Of a stretch of 64,000 nt of DNA, positions 63,951 to 64,000 are shown one piece after another. Origin of the DNA: Oreohelix idahoensis (Eukaryota > Mollusca > Gastropoda > Stylommatophora > Oreohelicidae); assembly GCA_024509875.1 (NCBI GenBank), contig JAMPIV010019862.1, forward strand, positions 186,001-250,000, given 5' to 3'. Numbering within the stretch: position 1 is the stretch's first letter; each line of letters starts with the position of its first letter. The notes below the pieces were generated by a model, which had not been told where the DNA came from, did not search any database, and was given only the letters and a program-made list of their open reading frames with translations. The position numbers and the translations under genes are program-made.

Positions 63951-64000
63951 GCTCAAAGAAACAGAAACATGAAAAAGCAAAAACCAGCAAGTATGGACAG

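Overview
This is invertebrate animal nuclear DNA, probably from a protostome and plausibly a mollusc. The grounds are a 28S rRNA fragment with protostome-type wording, GT-AG spliced coding exons, and a dense load of eukaryotic transposons: non-LTR retrotransposons (LINEs), LTR elements, pogo/Tigger, MITEs and a LINE-tailed SINE. There is no bacterial or operon-like organisation. The taxon call is an inference. LINE family labels (L-A, L-B and so on) are local to this report.

Layout. Positions 1-2900 hold a possible exon end, AT-rich DNA and an LTR-like block with five 71-bp repeats. Positions 2.9-9.1 kb hold LINE L-J on the minus strand, a 28S rRNA fragment, a broken Tigger transposon (4997-7332), half a SINE, and the 3' end of LINE L-E. 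Positions 9.4-13.4 kb are a degenerate LINE L-D copy carrying a solo LTR (10306-11275, target duplication CTCAA) and two microsatellites that grew out of its codons. Positions 15.3-31.0 kb are one LINE (L-A) split by three later events. These are a DNA transposon (15713-17857, duplication TAA), an 11.3-kb palindromic LTR retroelement (17892-29169, duplication CAAGA), and inside the latter a near full-length LINE L-B (22844-27164, 11-bp duplication).

The one clear host gene has two coding exons (31628-31874 and 37205-37533) encoding a 191-residue protein. Its 5.3-kb intron holds LINE, SINE and MITE insertions. After it come quiet sequence and two 5'-truncated LINEs (41070-41874 and 42148-42827). 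Next is a nearly intact Ty3/Gypsy-type element on the minus strand (48055-52512) with a tRNA-Leu-type primer site, then another L-D copy. Last is an 8.4-kb LTR element (55305-63737, duplication GTCTC) whose internal region has one long ORF, no reverse transcriptase and a disturbed 3' LTR.

Working relations. Most elements are broken and depend on relatives elsewhere. The SINE shares its tail with LINE L-C, the likely source of its reverse transcriptase. The MITEs end like pogo-type elements. The palindromic LTR element and the 630-codon LTR element lack polymerase and must have used enzymes from others. The two most unusual objects are the palindromic LTR insertion, which appears to be a single integration of a fold-back cDNA, and the polymerase-less LTR element with a retained long ORF. 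A DNA transposon with direct subterminal repeats and a zinc-finger ORF is a third candidate for something little described.
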